This document shows, one piece after another, positions 21,198-28,753 of a DNA stretch of 64,000 nucleotides (the stretch's first letter is position 1; each line of letters starts with the position of its first letter). The DNA lies in the NCBI RefSeq assembly GCF_902806445.1, contig NZ_LR760298.1, positions 1,798,001 to 1,862,000 on the forward strand, written 5' to 3'. The DNA comes from Listeria sp. PSOL-1. Lineage in GTDB: Bacteria; Bacillota; Bacilli; Lactobacillales; Listeriaceae. The position numbers were made by a program, and so were the translations under genes. Under the pieces are notes generated by a model. That model ran no database searches. It worked only from the letters and a program-made list of their open reading frames with translations, and was not told the DNA's origin.

Positions 21198-22208
21198 TTA
21201 TTTTAATAATTTAGCGAAGTATTGTAATGTGCGAACCAATTGAGCAGTATAGCTCATTTCATTATCGTACCAAGAAACAGTTTTAACCAATTGTTTGTCG
21301 CCAACAGACATTACTTTTGTTTGTGTTGCATCAAAGAATGAACCAAAAGTGATACCTTTAATATCAGAAGAAACAAGTTCATCACTTGTATACCCGAAGC
21401 TATCAGGATCGCTTGCTTTTTCCATTGCTGCATTTACTTCTTCAACAGTTACTGGTTTGTTAAGGACCGTTACAAGTTCAGTCAAAGAGCCAGTTGCAAC
21501 TGGTACACGTTGAGCAGATCCATCTAATTTACCTTTAAGGTTTGGAAGTACTTCACCGATTGCTTTTGCAGCACCAGTTGAATTAGGAACAATATTTTCA
21601 GCTGCAGCACGAGCACGGCGGAAATCACCTTTTGGATGTGGGCCATCAAGTGTCATTTGGTCACCTGTATAAGCGTGGATTGTTGTCATAAGGCCTTCAA
21701 CAATTCCAAAGTTATCATCTAAAGTTTGAGCCATAGGAGCTAAACAGTTTGTTGTACAGCTTGCACCAGAAATGACTGTTTCAGTTCCATCAAGTGTTTC
21801 ATGGTTAACATTGAATACGATTGTTTTCATATCGCCAGTTGCAGGTGCTGAAATAACAACTTTTTTAGCACCAGCTTTAAGATGAAGTTCTGCTTTTTCT
21901 TTTGAAGTAAAGAAACCAGTACATTCAAGAACGATATCAACACCTAACTCGCCCCATGGTAATTCTTCTGGATTGCGGTTAGCAAGTACTTTTACTTCTT
22001 TACCATTTACTTTGAAGAAGCCATCATGCACTTCAACTTCGCTATTAAAGCGACCTTGAGTTGTATCATATTTTAATAAATGTGCTAACATTTTAGCATC
22101 AGTTAAGTCATTGATTGCAACAACTTCAATTCCTTCTACTTCTTGAATACGACGGAAAGCTAAACGTCCAATACGTCCAAAACCATTAATACCAACTTTA
22201 ACTGTCAT
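21198..22208 (-). CDS. gap: Glyceraldehyde-3-phosphate dehydrogenase, glycolytic type
   Basis: Oxidises and phosphorylates glyceraldehyde 3-phosphate using NAD. It has 336 residues with the NAD fold start [17 protein letters not shown], the catalytic cysteine in [15 protein letters not shown] (about residue 152) and the substrate segment around WYDNEMSY. It lies directly behind cggR, whose product represses this operon in related bacteria. The gene pair order matches B. subtilis cggR-gapA, so it is the glycolytic form. Confidence 0.98.
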   Translation of the reverse strand: MTVKVGINGFGRIGRLAFRRIQEVEGIEVVAINDLTDAKMLAHLLKYDTTQGRFNSEVEVHDGFFKVNGKEVKVLANRNPEELPWGELGVDIVLECTGFFTSKEKAELHLKAGAKKVVISAPATGDMKTIVFNVNHETLDGTETVISGASCTTNCLAPMAQTLDDNFGIVEGLMTTIHAYTGDQMTLDGPHPKGDFRRARAAAENIVPNSTGAAKAIGEVLPNLKGKLDGSAQRVPVATGSLTELVTVLNKPVTVEEVNAAMEKASDPDSFGYTSDELVSSDIKGITFGSFFDATQTKVMSVGDKQLVKTVSWYDNEMSYTAQLVRTLQYFAKLLK

Positions 22209-22243
22209 AAGTCATTTTCCTCCTTGAAAATAAGTGAAATTTT

Positions 22244-23290
22244 TTATTTCAAAAGGGTTTTACTCCCTTTTAAAAGCTTAAGTGCGGCTCCTTCGTCTGT
22301 AATTAAAATTGTGTTGTTTGGAGCACTTTTCATGTATGATTTGATCGCTTTGGCTTTTGATGCCCCACCCGCTACTGCAATAATATGTGGAATTCTAGCT
22401 AAATCTTCAAATTGCAGACCAAATGTCGAAACTTTATGCACTACTTCGCCCTGTTCATTAAAATAATAGCCAAATGCTTCCCCCACAGCAGAGAGATCAG
22501 TAATTTTTTTAATAACCTCTTCGCCTGTATGCCGCCTTTTCGCCATAGTAAGCGCATCACCAATGCCATGAACAATCACATTTGCTGATTGAACAAGCTG
22601 CAAGCCTTCTTGAATTGTAGGTTCTTTTAAAAGTGAACGATAAGCCTCTTCACCAAGCTGCTCGGGTACATAAAGCACACGATGTTTTGTTCCTGTCTTC
22701 GTTGCTAATTTGTCACAAATGGTATTGGCTTGATTATCTAAATCTTCACCAATCCCACCTCGTCCTGGGACGAAAAGTAGTTCTCTGCCTTTTGCAAAGT
22801 TTGATGTCATCATCTCAGCTAATGTCGCCATTGTTGATCCACCCATGACAGCAACAATATTCCGCTTTTCTGTCAGTGCACCGTCAAGTTCTTTAACAGC
22901 AACACGCCCCAATTCTTCACGAACCCATGGCGCTTCGTCACTATTTCCTTGTACGACAAGGCACTTTTCGATTTGAAGTTTTTTAGCTAGTTTTACTTCT
23001 AGTGAATGTAGTCCTGAAAGTTGATTCATAATTCCTTCTAAATCACGAAATACAGCGAGTCCTTCTTTTGTAACTGTCATGCCAGAAGATGCAATATCTA
23101 CTAGTCTCTGCGTTTTTAAGAATTCAACTTCGCTGCGCAAGACTCTTTCACTCATACCAAGCATGCTAGCAAGTGTCCTCCTACCAACAGGTTCTGCAAA
23201 ATAAATGGAGCGCAAAATCTGATAGCGTTTTTGCATGATCTTCAAAACGTCGGGTAATAGTTTTTTTTGAATGTTGATTAAGTCAGACAT
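22244..23290 (-). CDS. cggR: Central glycolytic genes regulator CggR
   Basis: SorC/DeoR-type repressor of the lower glycolytic genes, released by fructose 1,6-bisphosphate in B. subtilis. It has 348 residues: an N-terminal winged helix segment including RRTLASMLGMSERVLRSEVEFL (about residues 36-60) and a sugar-phosphate-binding domain from about 90, with VMGGSTMATLAEM and GRGGIGEDLDNQA. It is the first gene of the operon and is preceded by a sequence matching the CggR operator. Confidence 0.95.
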   Translation of the reverse strand: MSDLINIQKKLLPDVLKIMQKRYQILRSIYFAEPVGRRTLASMLGMSERVLRSEVEFLKTQRLVDIASSGMTVTKEGLAVFRDLEGIMNQLSGLHSLEVKLAKKLQIEKCLVVQGNSDEAPWVREELGRVAVKELDGALTEKRNIVAVMGGSTMATLAEMMTSNFAKGRELLFVPGRGGIGEDLDNQANTICDKLATKTGTKHRVLYVPEQLGEEAYRSLLKEPTIQEGLQLVQSANVIVHGIGDALTMAKRRHTGEEVIKKITDLSAVGEAFGYYFNEQGEVVHKVSTFGLQFEDLARIPHIIAVAGGASKAKAIKSYMKSAPNNTILITDEGAALKLLKGSKTLLK

Positions 23291-23314
23291 TTAAATTGCT
23301 CCTCACCAATCAGG

Positions 23315-23350
23315 ACGTCATCCGACCCACTTAGTCGTTCCATGTCCCGT
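23315..23350 (-). promoter_or_regulatory. CggR operator upstream of cggR-gap
   Basis: On the minus strand the sequence reads CGGGAC, six bases, CGAC, four bases, TGGGTC, six bases, CGTC. This matches the tandem arrangement CGGGAC-N6-TGTC-N4-CGGGAC-N6-TGTC known for the B. subtilis CggR site, with identical spacing and a few changed bases. It ends 25 bases before the cggR start, where bound repressor would block elongation. Confidence 0.8.
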
Positions 23351-23629
23351 TAAAACTAAAAAAAGTAGAGATACGGGAATTTTAATTTGAATGAAGCTAC
23401 GACGCACAGCTTCCTATTCTCATTTTTGCCCTTTTCTCTTTTGATTATTGCTGATGAAGTTAATCGCTATACTTTCACTTACCCTACATTGTTCATTGTA
23501 ACAGCAATATCTTTTTTCTTCAAGTATTTAAACGGACATTTTTAAAACCTTATTCAAAAGCTCTAGTATTCTATTCCACTTAGAATTAGCATGTAAACAT
23601 TTCATTTTTTAAATGCTTACAGCTAATGA
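23351..23629. other. Region between cggR and rpoN
   Basis: It holds the cggR upstream region, whose promoter boxes I could not place with confidence, and an imperfect stem about 23588-23627 (TGTAAGCATTT paired with AAATGTTTACA) that probably ends rpoN transcripts. I see no gene. Confidence 0.4.
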
Positions 23630-24976
23630 TCAAGATATCTCATCATAGCGTTTTCGTTTAGAAGAAGCTGGGATCTTTAATTCCGACCGATACTTAGCAA
23701 TCGCCCGGCGAGAAACTGCAATTTTTTTCTGAGCAAGCAGATCCACGATGTTTTGATCAGATAGTGGTTTAGCTTTATTTTCCTGACTTACGAATTCAGC
23801 AATAAGCATCTTAACACCTGCGCTTGAAACCTCTTCTAATGTATGCTCATCTTTTCTTGTTAGGCTAGATGTAAAAAATGCTTTAAGCTCAAAAATCCCC
23901 TGTGAAGTCTCAATGTACTTGCCATTTACAGCACGGCTTACCGTTGATTCATGAATAGCAAGCTCCGAGGCAACTTCCTTTAATGTAAGCGGTTTAAGCG
24001 AAGGGGTTATTTTTGTAAAATAGCTTTTTTGATGGGCAATAATTGCTGTCCCCACACGTTTTAATGTTGTTTCCCGTTGCTCCATTCCTTGTTTAAGCCA
24101 ATTGTATTCTTTGGCCTTTTCGTTCAAAAAATGATGGACATCTTTTTCCTGAGTGGAGTGTAGGTTTTGATAATACTCTTGTTGAAAACGAATTTGCGGC
24201 AAAAACTGTGTAGCAATCGATACTTGCAATTCCGTGTTGTTTTGATAAAGGATTAAGTCAGGAACAATGTATTGTATCCGTTCCGTTTCAAAATCGGCCC
24301 CGGGCTTTGGAACCAAGGTTTGGATAAAATCGGATACCGCCTGAATTTTTTGCAGATCAATATGTAATTGAACAGCAATTCTCTTCCATTTTTTAGCAGC
24401 AAAATCCTGGAAATGGTCATTTATGATTTTATAAGCAAATGCTGGAATATTTGTTTTTCTTTTCATTTGTAGTAAAATACATTCCTTAGCGTCACGTGCC
24501 CCTATTCCTGCAGGTTCCATACTTTGCAAGATTTCAAGACAATAAAAGACCTTTTCTTCGCTCGTAAGAAGAGCCATTCCGGCAGTTTTTAGGTCAACCG
24601 TAAGATAACCAGACGAGTCTAAGCTTTCGATCAAATAAAGGACAATCATTTTTTCAGATGGTGGAAGCGTCATTAAAGTTAGTTGTTCTTTCAATTGATC
24701 AGCAAGTGTTGCTTGAGTATCTGCTACTTGGTCAAGAAAGTTGTTTTCAGTGTTAGAATAATTATTTCTTTTTACATAAGAAAAATCTGTTGCTACATCA
24801 GAACCAGGAATTACCTCAATTAGTGGGTTCTCAAGTGCCTTATCCTCTAAAAACGCTACCAGCTCGACTGTTGTATATTGGAGCATCGCAATAGATTGTG
24901 ATAATTGTTGCGTCATCACAAGTTTCATTGATTGCTGTTGCTTTTGTTTCTGGATAAAATTAGTTTCTAATTTCAT
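23630..24976 (-). CDS. rpoN: RNA polymerase sigma-54 factor
   Basis: Alternative sigma factor that needs an AAA+ activator and recognises -24/-12 promoters. It has 448 residues from MKLETNFIQKQKQQQSMKLV, the Q-rich activator-interacting region. The helix-turn-helix lies in LKEVASELAIHESTVSRAV (about residue 340) and the RpoN box is SRRAIAKYR near the C terminus. The start follows GGAGGC; a further-upstream in-frame ATG is inside the promoter transcript leader and was rejected. Confidence 0.96.
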   Translation of the reverse strand: MKLETNFIQKQKQQQSMKLVMTQQLSQSIAMLQYTTVELVAFLEDKALENPLIEVIPGSDVATDFSYVKRNNYSNTENNFLDQVADTQATLADQLKEQLTLMTLPPSEKMIVLYLIESLDSSGYLTVDLKTAGMALLTSEEKVFYCLEILQSMEPAGIGARDAKECILLQMKRKTNIPAFAYKIINDHFQDFAAKKWKRIAVQLHIDLQKIQAVSDFIQTLVPKPGADFETERIQYIVPDLILYQNNTELQVSIATQFLPQIRFQQEYYQNLHSTQEKDVHHFLNEKAKEYNWLKQGMEQRETTLKRVGTAIIAHQKSYFTKITPSLKPLTLKEVASELAIHESTVSRAVNGKYIETSQGIFELKAFFTSSLTRKDEHTLEEVSSAGVKMLIAEFVSQENKAKPLSDQNIVDLLAQKKIAVSRRAIAKYRSELKIPASSKRKRYDEIS

Positions 24977-25006
24977 AGGTAAAAGCCTCCAAATATTGCT
25001 TCCTTC

Positions 25007-25034
25007 ATTATAACATGAGATGTGCTGTTTTAAA
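25007..25034 (-). promoter_or_regulatory. SigA promoter of rpoN
   Basis: A perfect TATAAT (25007-25012) is preceded 16 bases upstream on the minus strand by TTTAAA (25029-25034), 30-60 bases ahead of the rpoN start. Confidence 0.7.
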
Positions 25035-25089
25035 GAGTAATTTTTAATTCCTATAAAACGCTTCATTTTTTAGTATATTTTATCGTATG

Positions 25090-25155
25090 AAACCAAATAA
25101 GAGAACCGAACTCCAGACTTTTTAGCCATCTGTGTTCGCTTCTCTTATTTGGTTT
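25090..25155. terminator. Large hairpin between rpoN promoter and small ORF region
   Basis: Sixteen-base perfect arms (AAACCAAATAAGAGAA and its complement) continue into a second five-base stem (CGAAC/GTTCG) around a 22-base loop. A short T-rich run follows on the plus strand and a weaker one on the minus strand. It could be a two-way terminator or the body of a small RNA. No plus-strand gene precedes it closely. Confidence 0.6.
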
Positions 25156-25176
25156 TGTTGTATGGATATTTGAAGT

Positions 25177-25260
25177 TTAGCAGCTTCCTCCTGCTGAACA
25201 AATTCCCATTGTTCCACACGCAAAGTTGCCTATATTCTTAGGTAGCCTAGTATGTTCCAT
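25177..25260 (-). CDS. Possible 27-residue Cys-rich peptide
   Basis: A short frame starts MEHTRLPKNIGNF and ends with ACGTMGICSAGGSC, giving three cysteines in the last 14 residues, many glycines, and a stop directly after the final Cys. A perfect TTGACA (25292-25297) with a weak TAAATA 15 bases further on (25271-25276) lies just upstream, but there is no ribosome binding site before the ATG. The Cys/Gly/Ser-rich tail resembles modified-peptide cores in general terms, but no modifying enzyme gene is nearby. Coding is not proven. Confidence 0.3.
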   Translation of the reverse strand: MEHTRLPKNIGNFACGTMGICSAGGSC

Positions 25261-25385
25261 GCTTTTTTGATATTTAGATGGCCAGTTTTCTTGTCAATGA
25301 AAAAAATTGTAATAAATGAACATTTTTATTAATTTTTATAAGAAAATTTCTATAAACCTCCACATATTTTTAAGCTATATTAGAA

Positions 25386-25391
25386 TATAAT
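25386..25391 (+). promoter_or_regulatory. -10 box of tiny ORF 1
   Basis: A perfect TATAAT followed by GAAA lies 42 bases before the tiny ORF at 25434. No good -35 box is visible. The same TATAATGAAA occurs at the same distance before the second tiny ORF. Confidence 0.5.
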
Positions 25392-25433
25392 GAAAATGTA
25401 ATACAAAAATAGATAGCGGTAGGAGGGATATTT

Positions 25434-25502
25434 ATGTTAAGCACACTACATAAAATCATAAATTGGATCATTTCGCTTTTTATCATTCCGCCATTCATTT
25501 AG
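25434..25502 (+). CDS. Tiny hydrophobic peptide of 22 residues
   Basis: A well-placed AGGAGGGA ribosome binding site leads to an ATG and a 22-residue frame starting MLSTLHKIINWIIS and ending FIIPPFI. It is strongly hydrophobic and helix-prone up to the Pro pair. A TATAAT box lies upstream and a 14-16-bp perfect terminator starts 25 bases after the stop, so it has a full single-gene layout. It could be a membrane-active or signalling peptide or a type I toxin. I do not recognise it. Confidence 0.6.
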   Translation: MLSTLHKIINWIISLFIIPPFI

Positions 25503-25526
25503 AGATAAACTTATAACTCTGGCCAT

Positions 25527-25560
25527 AAAATTCGCCATTCAAACTTGAATGGCGAATTTT
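25527..25560 (+). terminator. Terminator of tiny ORF 1
   Basis: Arms AAAATTCGCCATTCAA and TTGAATGGCGAATTTT are perfectly complementary around a two-base centre (so the real loop is slightly larger), and end in a T-run. It is a strong intrinsic terminator for the 22-residue ORF. Confidence 0.9.
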
Positions 25561-25860
25561 ACTATTTATAACCATCTTTTCTACTGTAAATCAGTCTCCT
25601 TTCTAAAAAATGCACTCGGCAAATCGCTAGCCTAATAAACTTTTATACTAACTAAGCCAAATAAAACGCTTTCCTACATTCATTGCATCGATTCCTCAAT
25701 TTATACAGATATAGCTTCTTAGCATTAATAATCAAGAGAAGATATTAAGTAAAAAACCCGATTTTATAGGAAAAAGACTATAAATCGTCACACGGTTTCA
25801 ACCCGAATTATAGTATAATGAAATAGAAATATGAATATGATCAGAATGGGAGGGATACTT

Positions 25861-25953
25861 GTGAGCGAAAAAGAAATCAATCAAATTTATTTTGGTAAAA
25901 AAAGCTGGTTTGAAAGATTATTAGCATTTTTTGGACTTGCTCCTCTTAAATAA
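25861..25953 (+). CDS. Tiny amphipathic peptide of 30 residues
   Basis: A GTG start six bases after GGGAGGG opens a 30-residue frame beginning MSEKEINQIYFGKKSWF and ending ERLLAFFGLAPLK. The first half is polar and the second half hydrophobic with positive charges. A TATAAT box (25814-25819) lies 41 bases before the start, and two hairpins follow the stop (25954-25977 and 26002-26032). The promoter-to-start geometry and the bases GGGAGGGATACTTGTG are nearly the same as in tiny ORF 1 (AGGAGGGATATTTATG), so the two probably share an origin or regulation. Function unknown. Confidence 0.6.
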   Translation: MSEKEINQIYFGKKSWFERLLAFFGLAPLK

Positions 25954-26001
25954 TTTTTCATTCCAAAAATGAAAAACAAACAGTTTAAACTCGTACTTAT
26001 A

Positions 26002-26032
26002 AGATCCATTCTCCATAAGGAAGAATGGATCT
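26002..26032. terminator. Hairpin between tiny ORF 2 and the NmrA-like gene
   Basis: Eleven-base arms AGATCCATTCT and AGAATGGATCT with a nine-base loop lie between convergent genes and can act for both: downstream of tiny ORF 2 on the plus strand and of the NmrA-like gene on the minus strand. Confidence 0.7.
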
Positions 26033-26056
26033 ATTTAATTTACAACCGCTACTTTT

Positions 26057-26977
26057 TTATTCACTCACAATGGTATTCGCTTTTGCATTTGTTGGATTGT
26101 TTAATGCATAAACAAATTGCTTGATAAAATCCTCCAGTTTAATTTTACCAAATGAAGGGTTCTTTGCTTTTAAATCAGCATATGCTTTTTCTGGTTGGCG
26201 TTCATACTCATTCATTTGTAGAAAATGCTCTATTACTTTTTCAGGTATACCTCTTGAAGAGAGTGAATGTTTAAACTGCTCATCACTAATTTCAACATAA
26301 CGAATATCTGCTTCACCTAACTCTTCGTTTAATGCTGCAACAAATTCTTCGCCTGTAAATAGATCACTAATCGCATAATGAACGGTATGCCCTTTAGGCG
26401 TATCTAGTAATAATGGCAAGACAACTTGTGCAATATCCACTGGGGCTACATTAGCGCGTTTAAGGTCTTTTGCAATGTTGGAATAGATGGCTTTATCCGT
26501 TTTAATGGTTTGTAAATTTCCATACCAATTATTATAAAAGCCCACAGGTCGAACGAAAGCAATATTCACATCATCTAACTGCTTTAACTCCCCTTCAATC
26601 AAATAATACGCATATAAAGCGCCGGCAATTTCACCCGCATCCGCACCAACACTACTTAAATCAACAACGTTTTTCACGTTAGCCTCTTTCACTGCTTGTT
26701 TAAATATTTGGCCTTGTTTTTCCGCCACTTTGAAAAGGTCCTCTGCACCAGCATTTCCACTAATCATCAAATAAACCGCATCTGCACCAGTAAATTGTTC
26801 TGTTAAAAATTGTACATCCTGCATTGTCCCAACAGCTGGCTTCGCGCCTAATTGTTTGATAGCTTCTGTGCGCTCTTCACTTGAAGTAATCACCGTAACT
26901 TCGTGTCCTTGTTTCACCAATTCTGGTATAACAACTTGGTTAATATTTCCAACTGAACCGAGTAAAGTTAATTTCAT
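26057..26977 (-). CDS. NmrA-like NAD(P)-binding oxidoreductase
   Basis: Atypical short-chain dehydrogenase of 306 residues. The Rossmann start is KLTLLGSVGNINQVVIPELV, where a variant glycine motif replaces the usual GATG. SEERTEAIKQLGAKPAVGTM and VKNVVDLSSVGADAG follow, and VRPVGFYNNW (about residue 150) matches the family. Relatives act as NAD(P)H-quinone reductases or redox sensors; no substrate can be given here. The start follows AAGGAG by eight bases. It is flanked by its own terminator and has no co-transcribed partner. Confidence 0.8.
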   Translation of the reverse strand: MKLTLLGSVGNINQVVIPELVKQGHEVTVITSSEERTEAIKQLGAKPAVGTMQDVQFLTEQFTGADAVYLMISGNAGAEDLFKVAEKQGQIFKQAVKEANVKNVVDLSSVGADAGEIAGALYAYYLIEGELKQLDDVNIAFVRPVGFYNNWYGNLQTIKTDKAIYSNIAKDLKRANVAPVDIAQVVLPLLLDTPKGHTVHYAISDLFTGEEFVAALNEELGEADIRYVEISDEQFKHSLSSRGIPEKVIEHFLQMNEYERQPEKAYADLKAKNPSFGKIKLEDFIKQFVYALNNPTNAKANTIVSE

Positions 26978-27157
26978 TATCAACACTCCTTAAAAGATAG
27001 CTCTATTCTTTATAGCAAAACAAATTATAAAAGATAGACCTATCTTTGTCAATGAAAGTGTTTCATTATTTTCAGGTCATAACTTATAAATGCAGTTATC
27101 TATCTAACTTATTACGACTATAAATCGCAAATACAAGCTTTCTTTAGCACATTAGTA

Positions 27158-27163
27158 TATAAT
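27158..27163 (+). promoter_or_regulatory. -10 box of the transaldolase gene
   Basis: A perfect TATAAT lies 35 bases before the transaldolase start. The -35 region is weak. A cre-like site begins six bases downstream. Confidence 0.5.
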
Positions 27164-27168
27164 CTATT

Positions 27169-27182
27169 TGAAAACGCTTTCT
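27169..27182 (+). promoter_or_regulatory. cre-like CcpA site
   Basis: TGAAAACGCTTTCT matches the catabolite-responsive element consensus TGWAANCGNTNWCA at 13 of 14 positions. It lies between the -10 box and the ribosome binding site of the transaldolase gene, the position for CcpA repression by blocking transcription. Confidence 0.75.
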
Positions 27183-27197
27183 CAAGGAGGAAAAAGA

Positions 27198-27845
27198 ATG
27201 AAATTTTTTATTGATACCGCAAATGTAGCAGAAATCAAAAAAGCAGCTAGAATGGGATTCATTGATGGGGTGACAACGAATCCATCACTTATTGCAAAAG
27301 AAGGACGTAACTTTAATGAAGTTATTCAAGAAATTACAGCTATTGTTGACGGTCCAATCAGTGGAGAAGTAGTTAGCCTTGAAGCAGAAAAAATGATTGA
27401 AGAAGGACGTAAAATTGCCAAAATACACCCCAACATGGTCGTCAAAATCCCAATGACAGGGGAAGGTTTAGCGGCAGTAAATATTTTAAACGCAGAGAAA
27501 ATTAAAACAAATGTTACTTTAGTGTTTTCAGCTACGCAAGCTTTACTGGCAGCAAGATCAGGTGCAACCTATGTTTCACCTTTTTTAGGCAGGCTTGATG
27601 ATATCGGATCAAACGGTTTGACATTAATTGCTGAAATCGCTGAAATTTTTGCAATGCATAAAATTCAAACAGAAATCATTTCGGCGAGCATTCGTCATCC
27701 GATTCATGTTATCGAATGTGCTAGATTAGGAGCGGATATTGCTACAGTTCCATATAAAGTTTTTGAACAAATGCTTAAGCACCCTTTAACAGACATAGGT
27801 ATTGATAAATTCTTAGCAGATTATCAAGCGTCTAAAAAACAGTAA
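27198..27845 (+). CDS. tal: Transaldolase, short FSA/TalC type
   Basis: Class I aldolase of 215 residues, the length of the short transaldolase/fructose-6-phosphate aldolase group. It starts [20 protein letters not shown]. The Schiff-base lysine is in [11 protein letters not shown] (about residue 83) and the GTTNPSL-like [13 protein letters not shown] segment is intact. It probably works in the non-oxidative pentose phosphate pathway. The start follows AAGGAGG; the upstream in-frame ATG would place the cre site inside the gene. Carbon catabolite control through the cre-like site is likely. Confidence 0.92.
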   Translation: MKFFIDTANVAEIKKAARMGFIDGVTTNPSLIAKEGRNFNEVIQEITAIVDGPISGEVVSLEAEKMIEEGRKIAKIHPNMVVKIPMTGEGLAAVNILNAEKIKTNVTLVFSATQALLAARSGATYVSPFLGRLDDIGSNGLTLIAEIAEIFAMHKIQTEIISASIRHPIHVIECARLGADIATVPYKVFEQMLKHPLTDIGIDKFLADYQASKKQ

Positions 27846-27965
27846 TATCATTGGGGCTCTAGGGACAAACCAACAGAAAGAACTGCTCTATTTTTGAATC
27901 AGTGCATCTGATTTATTTCCCGCTCCCATTGAAAGCTCCCCTTTTTATGTAAATAATAATACTTA

Positions 27966-28004
27966 GCATATTAAGATGAGTCTACGAACCTCATCTTAAT
28001 ATGC
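27966..28004. terminator. Two-way terminator between tal and a hypothetical gene
   Basis: Fourteen-base perfect arms GCATATTAAGATGA and TCATCTTAATATGC lie between convergent genes, followed by T-rich sequence on the plus strand. Confidence 0.75.
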
Positions 28005-28010
28005 TTTAAG

Positions 28011-28439
28011 TTAATGCCTCAAATAGCCGCTTATCAAGCTTCCATCTGCCTTAGATTCCAATTTATGGAGTAAAATAATGAAATGAAATAATGCTTGTTG
28101 TGATGGTTGGATTCGTTTTTTATGAATTTGCTGAAATAGATATTCTAAAATAGCAATAAATAGCTGATTACATTGCTCAATCGAGTCTTCTAATGGCGTT
28201 TCAAGGTCCTTGGCATCTTCGCCAATTTGATAAAGGACACTTGTGTTTAAATAACCCTGATTTAAGCTGCGTTCAATTTTATGAAATGCCCATAGAATAC
28301 TTTCTCTTTTGTTCATTAAGTATTCAGGATACTCTCTTCTTAATTCATATTCTTTGGAGTACATATAATAAGTAGCGAACCAATAATCAATGATTTTTCG
28401 ATCTTCTGTTTTTAAAAAGTAAATAATTTGTTTAACCAT
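28011..28439 (-). CDS. Hypothetical helical protein
   Basis: A 142-residue product starting MVKQIIYFLKTEDRKIIDYW, taken from the ATG that follows AAAGGA; the frame is open 27 codons further but without a ribosome binding site. The sequence is helix-rich, has many aromatic and charged residues, no signal peptide and no clear membrane span. I do not recognise a family. It is divergent from the secreted beta-helix gene at 28754, so it might be linked to that gene or the synthase cluster, but nothing direct shows it. Confidence 0.6.
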   Translation of the reverse strand: MVKQIIYFLKTEDRKIIDYWFATYYMYSKEYELRREYPEYLMNKRESILWAFHKIERSLNQGYLNTSVLYQIGEDAKDLETPLEDSIEQCNQLFIAILEYLFQQIHKKRIQPSQQALFHFIILLHKLESKADGSLISGYLRH

Positions 28440-28753
28440 ATTTGCATCCTTTCTACTTAAATTTTTGAATGGTGTTTTGGTTGAGTATCTGTTAACTAAA
28501 TTACAATTTTTTAGATACATATCTATCTATAGTCTTTTTTTGTTGAAAAAAATCAACAAGCTATAGTTATTTTGTATATAAATATGTCTAAAATGTGAAC
28601 TTAATTGACCCGATTTGTATTTTGTATGTATTTTTGAAAAATATATTTACTTACACTAGTAATTTGATATGATTTTATAAGTAAATTTATATTTTAAATC
28701 TTCTAGCTCAATCACAGCTAGTTTTTATATGTTACAATGAAAGAGGGATTTTT
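28440..28753. other. Divergent AT-rich intergenic region
   Basis: About 310 very AT-rich bases between a minus-strand hypothetical gene and the plus-strand beta-helix gene. Promoters for both must lie here, but I could not place boxes with confidence. No small gene or strong dyad seen. Confidence 0.4.

Noticed and set aside
26057-26977. Link between the NmrA-like gene and the tiny ORFs as one operon
   Set aside because: It is on the opposite strand and separated by hairpins.
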